Positions 1-6,153 of a DNA stretch of 8,643 bases are shown here, one piece after another. The stretch covers positions 1-8,643 of the forward strand of contig PMCE01000085.1 in the NCBI GenBank assembly GCA_003154025.1, written 5' to 3'. A program made the position numbers and the translations under genes. This DNA is from Syntrophaceae bacterium (lineage in GTDB: Bacteria > Desulfobacterota > SM23-61). The notes beneath the pieces are model-generated. The model did not search any database and was not told the origin of the DNA. It saw nothing but the letters and a program-made list of their open reading frames with translations. The first letter of the stretch is position 1. Every line of letters starts with the position of its first letter.

Positions 1-39
1 AATAGAACAGAGCCGGATGAGTTGAATTTTGGCTCTTGA

Positions 40-85
40 GATTTGGTGCTTATTTGGGATTTGGTGCTTGGGATTTGGAATTTTT
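40..85. repeat. Degenerate AT-rich tandem repeat downstream of zwf
   Basis: The 12-mer GATTTGGTGCTT occurs exactly twice (40-51 and 58-69, period 18) and a third, partial copy GATTTGG follows at 72-78 before a T-run (81-85). It lies just beyond the 3' end of the leftward zwf gene. No gene or start codon in a good context is seen in bases 1-114. The style resembles low-complexity intergenic spacer repeats of some environmental deltaproteobacterial genomes; that is an impression, not a match. A terminator role is possible but no GC-rich stem followed by U residues on the minus strand is present. Confidence 0.6.
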
Positions 86-114
86 CTTATTATCATACGC
101 CGCAACAATCCCGA

Positions 115-1671
115 TCAACTGGTGATCCACCTTTTCCCTTCCGGCTCCAACAGCCGGTTGGCCTCGGCAGGCCCCCAGGTGCCCGCGGCATAATTGGGGA
201 AATCCCGCGGGGGTTGATTTTCCCAGAAGGAAATGACCGGGTCCACGGCTTCCCACATGGCTTCGATCTGGTCCTGCCGGACGAAGAGGGTCAGGTCTCC
301 CTTCAGGCAATCCAGGAGCAGTCGCTCATAGGCCGGGTGGGGGGTAGACTGAAACGTCTCCCCGTAGCTGAATTTCATGTCGATGGGGTAAATCTGGTTG
401 CTCATGTTGGGCACCTTCACCCCAAACCGGAGGGATATTTTTTCGTCGGGCTGGATAGTCAGGAGGAGAACATTCGGATTCAAGACATCGCAGGCCCGCC
501 CGAAGAGTTTCAGCGGAGGCTGGTCGAACTGGATGGCGATTTCCGTGATCCGTTTGGCCATCCTCTTTCCCGTACGGACGTAGAAAGGAACCCCCGCCCA
601 GCGCCAGTTGGCGATGTAGAAGGCCCCCGCGAAAAACGTCGGGGTATTGGATCGGTCGGACACTCCTTTCTCCTGTCGATAGCCCGGGACGTCCTTCCCA
701 CCGATCTTTCCGGGTCCATATTGCCCGATGACCGTGAACTGGCTGATTTGGTCTTCCCGCATGGGGTGGAGGCAGCGGAAAACCTTGGTCTTCTCGTCGC
801 GAATGAAGTCGGCCTCAAACCCCACCGGCGGTTCCATGGCGATCAACCCGATGAGCTGGAGAATATGGTTCTGGACGATGTCCCGGACGACTCCGGCTTG
901 CTCGTAGAAGCGGGCCCGGTTCTCGATTCCCAGGTCCTCGGCGACGGTAATCTGCACGTTGTCGATGTAGCGGCGGTTCCAGAGCTGTTCGAAGATGCTG
1001 TTGGAAAAGCGGAAGAAGATGATATTCTGTACCGTCTCCTTTCCCAGGTAGTGATCGATGCGGTAAATCTGCCGTTCCTCGAAGGCTTCGGTCAGGAGAT
1101 GGTTGAGCTGCGCCGCCGAGGAGGAGTCCCGTCCGAAAGGTTTTTCCACGATGATCTTGGCATCCAGCGGGGGTTTGCAGAGGCCATGCTCGCTCAACCC
1201 TTTCACCACGGTGGGGGTGGTCTGCGGGGGCAAAGCCATGTAGTAAACCACGTCCCGGCGTCCTTCCGGGGTCGGGGAAAGAAGCCGGTCGAAGGTAAGG
1301 CGGAGACGCTGGTACGTCCCCTCTTCCTCCAGGTTCCCCGAAAGATAGTACAGGTGGTCGCGGAATTCTCCCCACTTCTCCTCGTCGAAGCGAACCTCGC
1401 CAGACTCTCGCAGCGCCTTTTCAACCAAGGCCCGGTAGTCTTCGTCGCTGAGGGGAGATCCCCCGATCCCCAGGATGGAAAATTGCTCCGGGAATTCCTT
1501 TCCCAGGTAGATCTGAAAGAGGGCCGGCAGGAGCTTCTTCTTGCTCAAATCGCCCGTGCCGCCGAAAATAACCAGGATGAGGGGGCCGACTTTGATATCC
1601 TCCGTCGGGATGTCACAGGTCTGGAGGTATTTGGTGGCCGAAACTTCTTCGATCCTTCTTTTCTGGACCAT
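115..1671 (-). CDS. zwf: Glucose-6-phosphate 1-dehydrogenase
   Basis: Cytosolic enzyme that oxidises glucose 6-phosphate to 6-phosphogluconolactone with NADP+ (or NAD+), the entry step of the oxidative pentose phosphate and Entner-Doudoroff pathways. The 518-residue protein is of normal family length and appears intact. Visible motifs in order: nucleotide-binding FGGTGDLSKKK at residues 36-46 after a short N-terminal extension; EKPFG at 176-180; the family signature RIDHYLGKE at 204-212, with D206 and H207 at the substrate site; and RDIVQNH ending at H269, the position of the catalytic base His in the Leuconostoc enzyme. The ATG start is supported by a strong ribosome binding site 9 nt upstream. 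No pgl or gnd gene is seen beside it; upstream are a channel/lipoprotein pair and a large inverted repeat. Substrate is confident; NADP versus NAD preference cannot be read. Confidence 0.97.
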   Translation of the reverse strand: MVQKRRIEEVSATKYLQTCDIPTEDIKVGPLILVIFGGTGDLSKKKLLPALFQIYLGKEFPEQFSILGIGGSPLSDEDYRALVEKALRESGEVRFDEEKWGEFRDHLYYLSGNLEEEGTYQRLRLTFDRLLSPTPEGRRDVVYYMALPPQTTPTVVKGLSEHGLCKPPLDAKIIVEKPFGRDSSSAAQLNHLLTEAFEERQIYRIDHYLGKETVQNIIFFRFSNSIFEQLWNRRYIDNVQITVAEDLGIENRARFYEQAGVVRDIVQNHILQLIGLIAMEPPVGFEADFIRDEKTKVFRCLHPMREDQISQFTVIGQYGPGKIGGKDVPGYRQEKGVSDRSNTPTFFAGAFYIANWRWAGVPFYVRTGKRMAKRITEIAIQFDQPPLKLFGRACDVLNPNVLLLTIQPDEKISLRFGVKVPNMSNQIYPIDMKFSYGETFQSTPHPAYERLLLDCLKGDLTLFVRQDQIEAMWEAVDPVISFWENQPPRDFPNYAAGTWGPAEANRLLEPEGKRWITS

Positions 1672-1680
1672 CGAGAGAAA

Positions 1681-1688
1681 CCCCTTCC
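1681..1688 (-). promoter_or_regulatory. Ribosome binding site of zwf
   Basis: On the minus strand GGAAGGGG lies 9 nt before the ATG at 1671. This purine-rich Shine-Dalgarno sequence fixes the chosen start and gives zwf independent translation initiation, whether or not it shares a transcript with the upstream genes. Confidence 0.75.
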
Positions 1689-1714
1689 GATTGTGGATTC
1701 AATCAAAGGCCTTA

Positions 1715-1778
1715 AGTTGAGAGTAGGGAGTTGAGAGTTGTCTAAGTCTTTACAACTCACAACTCCCTGCTCTCAACT
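1715..1778. repeat. Large inverted repeat (27-bp arms) between lipoprotein gene and zwf
   Basis: The arms at 1715-1741 and 1752-1778 are reverse complements with only two mismatches (at 1724 and 1734 of the left arm), separated by a 10-nt loop at 1742-1751. The arms are built from short related blocks (GTTGAGAG, GGGAGTTG, GAGTTGT). The repeat starts 8 nt after the lipoprotein stop codon and ends 43 nt before the zwf start, and would fold into a long RNA hairpin in a leftward transcript. No U-tract follows on the minus strand, so it is not a canonical intrinsic terminator. It could be a dispersed intergenic (REP- or MITE-like) element, an mRNA-stabilising or processing hairpin, or a weak terminator. 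Confidence 0.85.
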
Positions 1779-1786
1779 CCCGATTC

Positions 1787-2530
1787 CTACAACGGGAACT
1801 GGATCTGAAAAATCTTTCCGGTATCCATCTCCTGCAGTTGCAGCCGCAGTTTTTTGGCCGACGGCGCTTCTCCCGGGAAGAAGATGAAGCCGAAGGCCAG
1901 GCTGCCGGGGTTGATGGGCCGGTTCTCCAGGGATTTTTTGTTCAGGTCGTTGATAATATCCCGCCGGGCGTCGTCTGAAGCGTACCCCTTGGCTCCCCCC
2001 AGGGTCGCTCCAGCGGCCGCCCCCAGCGCGGCCCCCTTCCCCAAGGAACTTCCCACTCCCTGTCCCGCAACGATCCCGATGGCCGCCCCCAGGATCGCTC
2101 CGGCCGTGGCCCCCAGAAATCCGGCATAGGCCCCTTCTTTGAAGACCTGTTTGGTCTGGGCATATTTGGTGGCCCGTTCGTAGGCCATCTGTTCTTCCAG
2201 TATGGGCCAAAGGTTTCCGGCCTGATCTTCCAGGAAGGTCTGCTCGGCAACGATCTTGAGGGAATGGGTTCCCGGATTGTCGAAGATCACTTGAACGGGT
2301 AGCATGCCGGCGCCGCGAATGTTGAACCCAAAGGCCTCTTCAGCCTTTCGGGAATCGGCATAGGCCTGAGCGGCCAGGACAGCTCCCCCCGCCTCGACCG
2401 CATTTTCGTACGAAGAGGGCGCCCGGAAAGGAAGGGGTTTGGCCTTGTATGCCGTACTGCAGCCCGTTCCCCAAAGAAACAGGAAGCTCGTCGCCACGAT
2501 TAAGAGGCGATTCCTTTTTCCTGCTTTCAT
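1787..2530 (-). CDS. Glycine-zipper outer-membrane lipoprotein, unknown function
   Basis: A 247-residue predicted lipoprotein. The N-terminus has basic residues (KAGKRNR), a hydrophobic stretch (LLIVATSFLFLW) and a lipobox-like GTGC with Cys24 as the likely acylation site. Ser at +2 favours the outer membrane by the E. coli sorting rule. Residues 40-130 form a soluble domain I do not recognise by name. Residues about 137-182 are a long glycine zipper with G/A spaced every 3-4 residues (for example GAILGAAIG, GAALGAAAG), a pattern that packs or inserts in membranes. The last 60 residues are soluble, with a strand-rich end. The frame stays open upstream to 2731, inside the channel gene, but ATG 2530 begins the signal peptide and is preceded by GGAGGAAGG. 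It is 20 bp downstream of the potassium channel gene, so probably cotranscribed. Glycine-zipper lipoproteins include SlyB-like envelope-stress proteins; assignment here stays open. Confidence 0.85.
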   Translation of the reverse strand: MKAGKRNRLLIVATSFLFLWGTGCSTAYKAKPLPFRAPSSYENAVEAGGAVLAAQAYADSRKAEEAFGFNIRGAGMLPVQVIFDNPGTHSLKIVAEQTFLEDQAGNLWPILEEQMAYERATKYAQTKQVFKEGAYAGFLGATAGAILGAAIGIVAGQGVGSSLGKGAALGAAAGATLGGAKGYASDDARRDIINDLNKKSLENRPINPGSLAFGFIFFPGEAPSAKKLRLQLQEMDTGKIFQIQFPL

Positions 2531-2539
2531 CCTTCCTCC
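2531..2539 (-). promoter_or_regulatory. Ribosome binding site of the lipoprotein gene
   Basis: On the minus strand GGAGGAAGG directly abuts the ATG at 2530, placing the GGAGG core 4 nt from the start. It sits in the 20-bp gap after the channel stop codon. It decides the start at 2530 over the longer open frame to 2731, whose first 67 residues are a shadow of the channel gene. Confidence 0.65.
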
Positions 2540-2550
2540 ATGCTTTCCGT

Positions 2551-3558
2551 CTAGGACTGTTTTGTTCGCCTGGCCATTTCTTCGACGGCCTTCAGCCGGG
2601 ATCGTTCTCCCAGGGCGATCAAGGTATCCCCTGGCCCGACCGTACTCCGAAAAGTGGGATTGAACCGGGTGTCCCCCGTAGTCTGCTTGATGGCCACGAT
2701 GATCACTCCCAGATCTCTTCCGATCCCGCATTCTTCCAGGGTCCTTCCGATCAACCCGGAGCCCTCCTGGATCTGAATTTCCTCCATCTGCAGCTCGATA
2801 TTTCCGCTCTTGGTGGCGAATTCGAGGAAATCCACCACCGTGGGCTTCAAAACGGTATGGGCCATCCGCAAGCCTCCAATATGGTACGGGGAGACCACCT
2901 TGGTCGCACCCGCCCGAAGGAGTTTCTGTTCCGACCCTTCCTCGATGGCCCGGGCGACGATCAAAAGGCTGGGGTTCAGGCCGCGGGCGCTCAGGACGAC
3001 GAAGAGATTCTCGGCATCCGTGGACAGAACGGAGATGAGGCCCTTCGCCCGTTCGATGCCCGCCTCTTTCAGGACCTCATCGCGAGTGGCGTCCCCCCTG
3101 ACCACCAGAATCCCTGCAAACTCTTCGCTCGCCCCCGGCCGTTTTTCGACGACCACCAGCGATGCTCCCTCGTCGGCCAGCTCTTTGGCGATGATCTTTC
3201 CCATCCTTCCATAGCCGCAGATAATATAATGTTCGTTCAGCCCCCGGATTAACTTGTCCAACCTCTTCCTCCTGAAGATCTGATTGAGTTCGCTCTCCAG
3301 AATGACCTGGGCTCCCTTGGTAAGGGCGTAGAAAACAGTGCCCACGCCGCCGACGAGCAGGACGATGGTAAAGATGATTCCCCGCTGAGAAAGGTCGTGC
3401 ACCTCCCGGTAACCGACGGTAGTCAAGGTAATGATGGTCATGTAGAGCGCGTCCAGGAACCCCCAACCTTCAACAACCATATACCCAAACGTACCGAAAG
3501 CAATGGTTACGGTGATGACAATCAGAACCTTGAATATGGACCTTCGGAAATCCTGCAA
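2551..3558 (-). CDS. Two-TM potassium channel with C-terminal RCK (TrkA-N/TrkA-C) domains
   Basis: A 335-residue inner-membrane ion channel subunit of MthK/GsuK-like layout, expected to form a tetrameric pore gated by cytosolic RCK domains. TM1 is residues about 8-28, the pore helix about 34-45, the selectivity-filter segment TTVGYRE 46-52, and TM2 about 60-82. The RCK-N Rossmann fold starts near 110 with the nucleotide-binding motif GYGRMG (115-120), an acidic residue at the end of the next strand (E138) and RGDAT near 154-158. TrkA-C covers about 255-335. The filter reads TVGYR, where the canonical K+ filter is TVGYG; the Arg codon CGG is at 3406-3408. The start is TTG: an in-frame stop lies upstream with no ATG or GTG between, and later Met codons would remove TM1. 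Weak ribosome-binding-site candidates (AAGGA, GGAAGG) lie upstream. Ion selectivity should be treated as inferred. Confidence 0.9.
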   Translation of the reverse strand: MQDFRRSIFKVLIVITVTIAFGTFGYMVVEGWGFLDALYMTIITLTTVGYREVHDLSQRGIIFTIVLLVGGVGTVFYALTKGAQVILESELNQIFRRKRLDKLIRGLNEHYIICGYGRMGKIIAKELADEGASLVVVEKRPGASEEFAGILVVRGDATRDEVLKEAGIERAKGLISVLSTDAENLFVVLSARGLNPSLLIVARAIEEGSEQKLLRAGATKVVSPYHIGGLRMAHTVLKPTVVDFLEFATKSGNIELQMEEIQIQEGSGLIGRTLEECGIGRDLGVIIVAIKQTTGDTRFNPTFRSTVGPGDTLIALGERSRLKAVEEMARRTKQS

Positions 3559-3588
3559 GACCTTCCCGTTCCTTGGGGTTTCTATTGA

Positions 3589-3594
3589 TTATAA
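3589..3594 (-). promoter_or_regulatory. Putative -10 box for the channel-lipoprotein operon
   Basis: On the minus strand this is a perfect TATAAT, about 30 nt upstream of the TTG start of the channel gene, so a transcript would have a leader of roughly 20-25 nt. The -35 region at 17-18 bp spacing (TTCTCC or ATTCTC) matches the sigma-70 consensus poorly, so the call rests on the -10 and its position. Confidence 0.4.
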
Positions 3595-3820
3595 ACGATC
3601 TGGCCCGGGGGGGAGAATGAAAAAAATCCTCCCTCATCCCCGTTTCTCCCCTTCTCCTCCGATTCCTGATGACCCAGCTCCAATCGTCTTGTCCACTCTA
3701 GCCTTCGGGAACCCCGCTCTTAATTTCGTGGATTGAATTTTACTTCTGCGCAAAGACGGCGGCCCATAGAAGAGGATTCTTGCTCACTCATCCTTTCGTG
3801 CTTCCTCACTGGCTGAAACT

Positions 3821-3865
3821 GGCCTTGTTTTTGCACTTAATCCTTGAAACCGCGACATCAAGGCC
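3821..3865. repeat. Overlapping inverted repeats upstream of the deacetylase gene
   Basis: GGCCTTG at 3821-3827 is the reverse complement of CAAGGCC at 3859-3865. CCTTGA at 3842-3847 is the reverse complement of TCAAGG at 3858-3863. Both left arms compete for the same right arm, so two mutually exclusive hairpins can be drawn (loops of 31 and 10 nt). The arms are short (6-7 bp), so chance is a real possibility. They could be an operator or a remnant attenuator. Confidence 0.35.
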
Positions 3866-3895
3866 TCCATTTTATTACCAATATGACTCCTAACA

Positions 3896-3930
3896 TAACG
3901 CAATCATTAATTTTAAAAGATAATAAAAAT
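3896..3930 (+). promoter_or_regulatory. AT-rich candidate promoter region for the rightward operon
   Basis: The sequence is strikingly AT-rich compared with the flanks and contains GATAAT at 3919-3924, one mismatch from the -10 consensus. The hexamer at 17 bp spacing (TAACGC, 3896-3901) is a poor -35. The position, about 50 nt before the first gene, suits a promoter, but the exact boxes are uncertain. Confidence 0.3.
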
Positions 3931-3958
3931 ATCGGGAGAGCGCCCAAAAAATGATTAC

Positions 3959-3965
3959 AGGAAGA
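3959..3965 (+). promoter_or_regulatory. Ribosome binding site of the deacetylase gene
   Basis: AGGAAGA lies 7 nt before the TTG at 3973. The in-frame ATG codons at 3985 and 3994 have no Shine-Dalgarno match at normal spacing, so this site favours the TTG start. The signal peptide works from any of the three starts. Confidence 0.45.
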
Positions 3966-3972
3966 TAGGTTT

Positions 3973-4821
3973 TTGACGATACTAATGAATGAAATGACAA
4001 AGAAACTTCCAGGGTCACTGATTTTTTGTTTATTCCTGCTTTTGACCCTTCCGGGACTTGAATCGCAAGCCGCTGGTTCAGGAGCAGAGCGGGGAATTCC
4101 CGTCCTTGTTTATCACCGCTTCGGCCCGGAGGTTTCAGACGGCATGACCGTTACTACTCCGGTCTTTGAATCCCATCTGAAGTACCTCCAGGAGAATGGC
4201 TACCGGGTGATCCCGCTCCGGGAGTTGCTGGAGAATTACCTGCCCAAAGGGGTGCCGCCGGATTCCCGGGTGGTGGCCATGAGCGCGGACGATGCGCATA
4301 TCTCGGTTTATCGCAACGCTCTGCCGCTCATCAAAAAATACCGGATTCCCATGACCCTTTTCGTCTATCCGTCGGCGGTCTCGAATGCTTCCTACGCCAT
4401 GACCTGGGATCAGCTGCGCGAACTGAAGACTACGGGCCTCTTTGATTTTCAATCCCATACCTACTGGCATCCCAATTTCAAGAAAGAAAAAGAAAAGCTT
4501 TGTCCGGCGGAATTTGAAAAGCTGGTAGAGATGCAGCTTCGCAAGCCTCGCGAGAAGTTGGAAAAAGAGCTGGGAGGAAAGGTCAACCTGCTGGCCTGGC
4601 CTTTTGGCATCCACGACCCCTGGTTGATGGCCAAAGCCGCGGAAGCGGGATATGTCGCCGCCTTTACCATCGAGCGGCATCCGGTCGGCCGGGAAGACCA
4701 TCCCATGGCCCTTCCCCGTTTCCTCATGATCGACAGGGACCGCGGAAAGGCCTTCGAGCAAATTGTGAACGGTTTTATTTCTTCGGCAAAGAAGGGAAAT
4801 GGAAATGGGAAAAAAGGGTAG
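3973..4821 (+). CDS. Exported NodB-type polysaccharide deacetylase family protein
   Basis: A 282-residue protein likely to remove N-acetyl (or O-acetyl) groups from an extracytoplasmic glycan. Residues about 10-34 are a signal peptide (KKL, then a hydrophobic run ending near SQA-AG). The mature protein begins with the VLVYHRFGP block (44-52) typical of this deacetylase group. Metal-site motif 1, usually TFDDG or TxDDG, reads SADDA at 104-108: both Asp (D106, D107) are kept but Gly is replaced by Ala. Motif 2 is intact as SHTYWH (161-166, H162 and H166), and motif 3 is represented by AWPFG (208-212). The start is taken as TTG 3973 on the ribosome binding site; ATG 3985 or 3994 are alternatives. 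The 3' end (Lys/Gly/Asn-rich tail) overlaps the next gene by 23 nt, implying translational coupling. The family is clear; substrate is unknown, with peptidoglycan or an exopolysaccharide as the options suggested by neighbours. Confidence 0.88.
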   Translation: MTILMNEMTKKLPGSLIFCLFLLLTLPGLESQAAGSGAERGIPVLVYHRFGPEVSDGMTVTTPVFESHLKYLQENGYRVIPLRELLENYLPKGVPPDSRVVAMSADDAHISVYRNALPLIKKYRIPMTLFVYPSAVSNASYAMTWDQLRELKTTGLFDFQSHTYWHPNFKKEKEKLCPAEFEKLVEMQLRKPREKLEKELGGKVNLLAWPFGIHDPWLMAKAAEAGYVAAFTIERHPVGREDHPMALPRFLMIDRDRGKAFEQIVNGFISSAKKGNGNGKKG

Positions 4822-6118
4822 AACCATCCTGCTGGGAGTTTTCGCTCTGCTTTTGATCCCCACGGCAGGTCATCCGGCGGATTATCCGAGCCTGAAAGTA
4901 GTGGACTACCAGACCGGCCAGCCGGTGGCGGGCGCCAAGGTGACGCTGAATAATGAAGTCCTGCTTTCCGACCCTCAGAACCTGTTCCCCCTCACCAAGG
5001 CAGGCGCCAAAGTGAGGGTGAAGGCTCCCGGATACCAAAGGCTGGAGCAGACTCTTCCCTGTTCTCTTCCTCCGAGTCCCTATACGGTCCGGTTGATCTC
5101 CCTGAAGCCCAAGGGGCTCTATCTCACGTTTTACGGGATCGGAGAGCGGAGCCTGCGGGACCCGGCCCTGAAATTGATCGAGGAGACGGAGCTCAACGCC
5201 CTGATCATCGATGTGAAAGGCGACCGGGGTTGGATCCCCTACAAGAGCTCGATCCCCCTGGCGGCCGAGGTGGGAGCGACCAAAATCACCACGGTGAGAG
5301 ACATGCCCGCGCTGATGAAATCGCTGAAGGAGAAGGGGATTTACACCATCGCCCGGATCGTCGTATTCAAGGATAACCCTCTGGCCACAGCCCGTCCGGA
5401 TTGGGCGGTGAAGACCCCCACCGGAGAAGTCTGGAGAGACCGGGAAAACCTGGCTTGGGTCGACCCATTCAAGAAGGAAGTATGGGAATACAACATTCAG
5501 ATCGCCGTCGAGGCCGCCCAACTCGGCTTCGACGAAATCCAGTTCGATTATGTCCGTTTCCCCGACTCTTCCTCTCCCCGCTTCTCCCAGCCTACCACCG
5601 AAGAGAGCAGGGTCAGGACGGTCTCCGGTTTTCTCCAGCAGGCCTCCAACCGCCTTCTACCCTATAATGTCTTCGTCGCCGCGGACATCTTCGGCTACGT
5701 CTGCTGGAATCTGAACGATACCAACATCGGACAGAAGCTGGAGAGCCTGGTGACTCCGGTGGATTACCTGTCTCCCATGCTCTATCCTTCGGGGTATCAG
5801 TTCGGGATCCCGGGATACCGCAACCCCGTGGCCAATCCCCAAGAAATCGTCTACCTATCGTTGAAGAAAGCGCAGGAGAGAACCAACCACCCTTCGACCC
5901 GCTTTCGCCCGTGGCTACAGGCCTTCCGCGATTACGCCTTTGACCGGCGGGTCTTCAACGCCAAGGAAATCCGCGAACAGATCAGCGGCGCCGAAAAATT
6001 CGGATCCCAGGGATGGATGCTCTGGAATCCCGGCAACGTGTACTCTTCCGATGCGCTGAAGAAAGAAAAGTTCCCGACCTGGGTGACGAGCCTTGCCCCC
6101 GTTCCCAAAACCTTATAA
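4799..6118 (+). CDS. Exported DUF4015-type putative glycoside hydrolase
   Basis: A 439-residue secreted or membrane-anchored protein. The N-terminus is a signal peptide (KKGR, then hydrophobic 10-20, likely cleavage near 24-27). Residues about 30-100 look like a small beta-sandwich of carboxypeptidase-regulatory/PEGA type (KVVDYQTGQPVAGAKVTL, then VRVKAPGYQ). Residues about 106-420 resemble the DUF4015 putative glycosidase domain, expected to be a TIM barrel: KGLYLTFYG at its start, NALIIDVKGDRG (133-144), IYTIARIVVFKD (181-192), GFDEIQFDYVRFP (243-255), ADIFG (295-299), VDYLSPMLYP (321-330), RPWLQAF (370-376), and GWMLWNPGN near the end. The carboxylates D138, E246, D250 and D296 sit at strand ends and are catalytic candidates. 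ATG 4799 follows GAAGGGA and overlaps the deacetylase end; ATG 4805 is an alternative. Glycan specificity has not been established for this family to my knowledge, so hydrolase is a fold-based inference. Confidence 0.85.
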   Translation: MEMGKKGRTILLGVFALLLIPTAGHPADYPSLKVVDYQTGQPVAGAKVTLNNEVLLSDPQNLFPLTKAGAKVRVKAPGYQRLEQTLPCSLPPSPYTVRLISLKPKGLYLTFYGIGERSLRDPALKLIEETELNALIIDVKGDRGWIPYKSSIPLAAEVGATKITTVRDMPALMKSLKEKGIYTIARIVVFKDNPLATARPDWAVKTPTGEVWRDRENLAWVDPFKKEVWEYNIQIAVEAAQLGFDEIQFDYVRFPDSSSPRFSQPTTEESRVRTVSGFLQQASNRLLPYNVFVAADIFGYVCWNLNDTNIGQKLESLVTPVDYLSPMLYPSGYQFGIPGYRNPVANPQEIVYLSLKKAQERTNHPSTRFRPWLQAFRDYAFDRRVFNAKEIREQISGAEKFGSQGWMLWNPGNVYSSDALKKEKFPTWVTSLAPVPKTL

Positions 6119-6137
6119 GATAGACTGAGTACGAGAT

Positions 6138-6143
6138 AGAAGG
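6138..6143 (+). promoter_or_regulatory. Ribosome binding site for the GTG-started fusion gene
   Basis: AGAAGG lies 10 nt before the GTG at 6154, within the 35-bp gap after the preceding stop. It supports the GTG start, which gives a complete signal peptide. No terminator-like hairpin is visible in the gap, consistent with cotranscription. Confidence 0.5.
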
Positions 6144-6153
6144 TTTTCCGAAA

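Larger units (their letters stand above)
3559..3972. other. Divergent intergenic region (414 bp)
   Basis: Lies between the leftward channel operon and the rightward glycan-enzyme operon, so it should hold promoters for both. From left to right: the channel leader with a -10 box (3589-3594); a G-run facing a CT-rich tract (3607-3666), with GGGAG at 3611-3615 able to pair with CTCCC at 3629-3633; a nondescript stretch 3667-3820; overlapping inverted repeats (3821-3865); and a very AT-rich stretch (3889-3930). The small open frames crossing it have no convincing ribosome binding site or recognisable product. No tRNA or mobile element is seen. A small RNA or short peptide cannot be excluded. Confidence 0.6.

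Noticed and set aside
9..36. Possible terminator hairpin AGAGCC/GGCTCT downstream of zwf
   Set aside because: Only a 6-bp stem with a 16-nt loop and no U-run following on the minus strand.
43..1734. A 563-codon plus-strand open frame running antisense through all of zwf
   Set aside because: It is in exact codon register with zwf, so it meets a stop only where zwf would use TTA, CTA or TCA; GC-rich codon choice avoids these. Its product resembles no family I know, while the minus strand encodes a textbook G6PD.
2531..2731. N-terminal extension of the lipoprotein (67 residues) inside the channel gene
   Set aside because: The signal peptide and lipobox start at 2530 behind a strong ribosome binding site; the extension overlaps the conserved RCK C-terminal coding region and reads like a shadow.
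3503..3736. A 77-codon plus-strand open frame across the channel start and intergenic region
   Set aside because: It starts inside the oppositely oriented channel gene. The inner ATG at 3617 has only a weak purine-rich context (GGGGGAGA) and the proline-rich product matches nothing I recognise.
4775..5521. A 248-codon minus-strand open frame opposite the DUF4015 gene (likewise 4135-4863 and 6892-7551)
   Set aside because: Each lies antisense to a gene with recognisable family motifs, lacks a recognisable product or ribosome binding site, and is explained by GC-rich codon use.
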